This document shows, piece after piece, positions 62,909 through 64,000 of a stretch of DNA of 64,000 nt. Positions within the stretch are counted from its first letter, which is position 1, and every line of letters begins with the position of its first letter. The translations under genes were made by a program, and so were the position numbers. The notes beneath the pieces are model-generated. The model was not told the DNA's origin, did no database searches, and was given only the letters and a program-made list of their open reading frames with translations. The stretch lies in contig NZ_CP006704.1 in assembly GCF_000739375.1 (NCBI RefSeq), forward strand, positions 1,364,001 through 1,428,000, written 5' to 3'. This DNA is from Comamonas testosteroni TK102 (GTDB lineage: Bacteria > Pseudomonadota > Gammaproteobacteria > Burkholderiales > Burkholderiaceae_C).

Positions 62909-64000
62909 ATGTCTCAACTCTTCGAAGCGACCGCATTAGTCGTTCCGTTCGAAAAACTGCGCATGACCGACGTCGAGTCGGTCGGCGGCAAGAACGCCTC
63001 GCTCGGCGAGATGATTTCGCAACTGCCCCAGGGCGTGCGCGTGCCTACCGGCTTTGCCACCACGGCCCATGCCTTCCGCGAGTTCCTGGCCTTTGAAGGT
63101 CTGGCCGGCAAGATCTCTGCCAAGCTGGCCGCTCTGGACGTGGACGATGTCCGCGCCCTCGCCGCTGTCGGCGCGGAAATTCGTGCCATGGTGGAAAGCC
63201 AGCCTTTCCCTGCCGATCTGGAACAGGCCATCCGCGAGGAATTTGTCCGTCTGCAAGGCGGCAATGCCGAGGCATCGTTTGCGGTGCGCTCTTCGGCCAC
63301 TGCAGAAGACCTGCCCGATGCCTCGTTTGCCGGCCAGCAGGAAACCTTCCTGAACGTGGTGGGCATCGAAGACGTGCTGCACAAGATGAAGGAAGTGTTC
63401 GCCTCGCTTTACAACGACCGCGCCATCTCCTACCGCGTGCACAAGGGCTTCGAGCACGATGTGGTGGCCCTGTCCGCCGGCGTGCAGCGCATGGTGCGTT
63501 CCGACAAGGGCGCTGCCGGCGTGATGTTCACCATCGACACCGAATCCGGTTTCGAGGAAGTGGTCTTCATTACCTCCAGCTACGGCCTGGGCGAGACCGT
63601 GGTGCAGGGCGCGGTGAACCCCGACGAGTTCTATGTGCACAAGCCCATGCTCAAGGCTGGCAACAAGGCACTGATCCGCCGCAATCTGGGCTCCAAGCTG
63701 ATCCAGATGATCTTTGCCACGCCCGAGGAAAAGGCGGCCGACGGCAAGCTGGTCAAGACCACCGATGTGGCCCACGAACTGCGCAACCGCTATTCGCTGA
63801 CCGACGAGGAAGTGCAGCAACTGGCGCATTACGCGCTGGTGATCGAGCAGCATTACGGCCGTCCCATGGATATCGAATGGGGTAAGGACGGCACCGACGG
63901 CCAGCTCTACATCCTGCAGGCGCGCCCTGAAACCGTGAAGAGCCAGTCCAAGGGACAGGCCGAGCTGCGCTACAAGCTCAAGGGCACGGGCACCGTGCTG
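62909..64000 (+). CDS. ppsA: phosphoenolpyruvate synthase (3'-partial)
   Basis: The first 364 codons of PEP synthase, which makes PEP from pyruvate and ATP in gluconeogenesis; the window end cuts the gene. The N-terminal ATP-grasp/PPDK domain is intact: [73 protein letters not shown] and [16 protein letters not shown], ending with DIEWGKDG and [11 protein letters not shown]. The phospho-His domain lies beyond the window. The start at 62909 ([12 protein letters not shown]) follows GGAG with 7-base spacing. It is divergent from ppsR. Confidence 0.95.
   Translation, partial: MSQLFEATALVVPFEKLRMTDVESVGGKNASLGEMISQLPQGVRVPTGFATTAHAFREFLAFEGLAGKISAKLAALDVDDVRALAAVGAEIRAMVESQPFPADLEQAIREEFVRLQGGNAEASFAVRSSATAEDLPDASFAGQQETFLNVVGIEDVLHKMKEVFASLYNDRAISYRVHKGFEHDVVALSAGVQRMVRSDKGAAGVMFTIDTESGFEEVVFITSSYGLGETVVQGAVNPDEFYVHKPMLKAGNKALIRRNLGSKLIQMIFATPEEKAADGKLVKTTDVAHELRNRYSLTDEEVQQLAHYALVIEQHYGRPMDIEWGKDGTDGQLYILQARPETVKSQSKGQAELRYKLKGTGTVL

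Overview
The window looks like chromosome of a high-GC betaproteobacterium of the family Comamonadaceae, most probably Comamonas or a close relative. The support is the style of the housekeeping genes (parE and parC around a lytic transglycosylase gene, dapA-bamC, divergent ppsR/ppsA), the tight ATGA-type overlaps, and GC-rich repeats of a kind common at gene ends in this family. The genus is an inference; no rRNA or tRNA gene is visible to settle it.

Layout. 1-5.6 kb: end of a membrane-protein gene, a PhoPQ-like two-component system with two PepSY proteins, a glycine-zipper lipoprotein and a SlyD-like isomerase. 5.7-18.5 kb: a DUF2076 protein, then a catabolic and uptake block made of a livKHMGF-type ABC importer, two paralogous 483-aa aromatic aldehyde dehydrogenases and two paralogous AraC/FeaR-like regulators, followed by the ribosomal oxygenase gene roxA. 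18.8-24.5 kb: an Ala/Pro-repeat lipoprotein, dapA-bamC, and an unrecognised 709-aa protein paired with a methyltransferase.

24.57-32.70 kb: a complete-looking filamentous phage (inovirus) prophage of about 8.1 kb. It encodes its own serine recombinase, Zot/pI, pVI, pIII, pVIII, ssDNA-binding protein, gII-type Rep, several small unknowns and a divergent repressor-like gene behind three palindromic operators. It has no secretin gene, so it presumably exits through a host secretin. Its 775-bp non-coding region carries three direct repeats whose central hairpins differ in sequence but keep their pairing. This is the most unusual feature of the window.

32.7-50.2 kb: an SDR/MFS operon, parE, a lytic transglycosylase, parC, a chemotaxis receptor, pdxY (with a 9-C tract that breaks the natural start), a RidA protein, comEC, and the ATP-grasp/alpha-E pair with a decayed duplicate of the alpha-E gene start between them, then bacterioferritin. 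50.5-59.9 kb: ahpC-ahpF, then a heme-uptake operon (TonB receptor, small unknown, hmuS-T-U-V) behind a Fur-like site. 59.9-64 kb: two small membrane proteins, a LysR regulator, and divergent ppsR/ppsA, with ppsA cut by the window end.

Several short repeat or palindrome families lie between genes: four copies of a GC-rich 3'-end repeat, three of an AT-richer element, two of a nested 90-bp palindrome, and one cloverleaf-like element.
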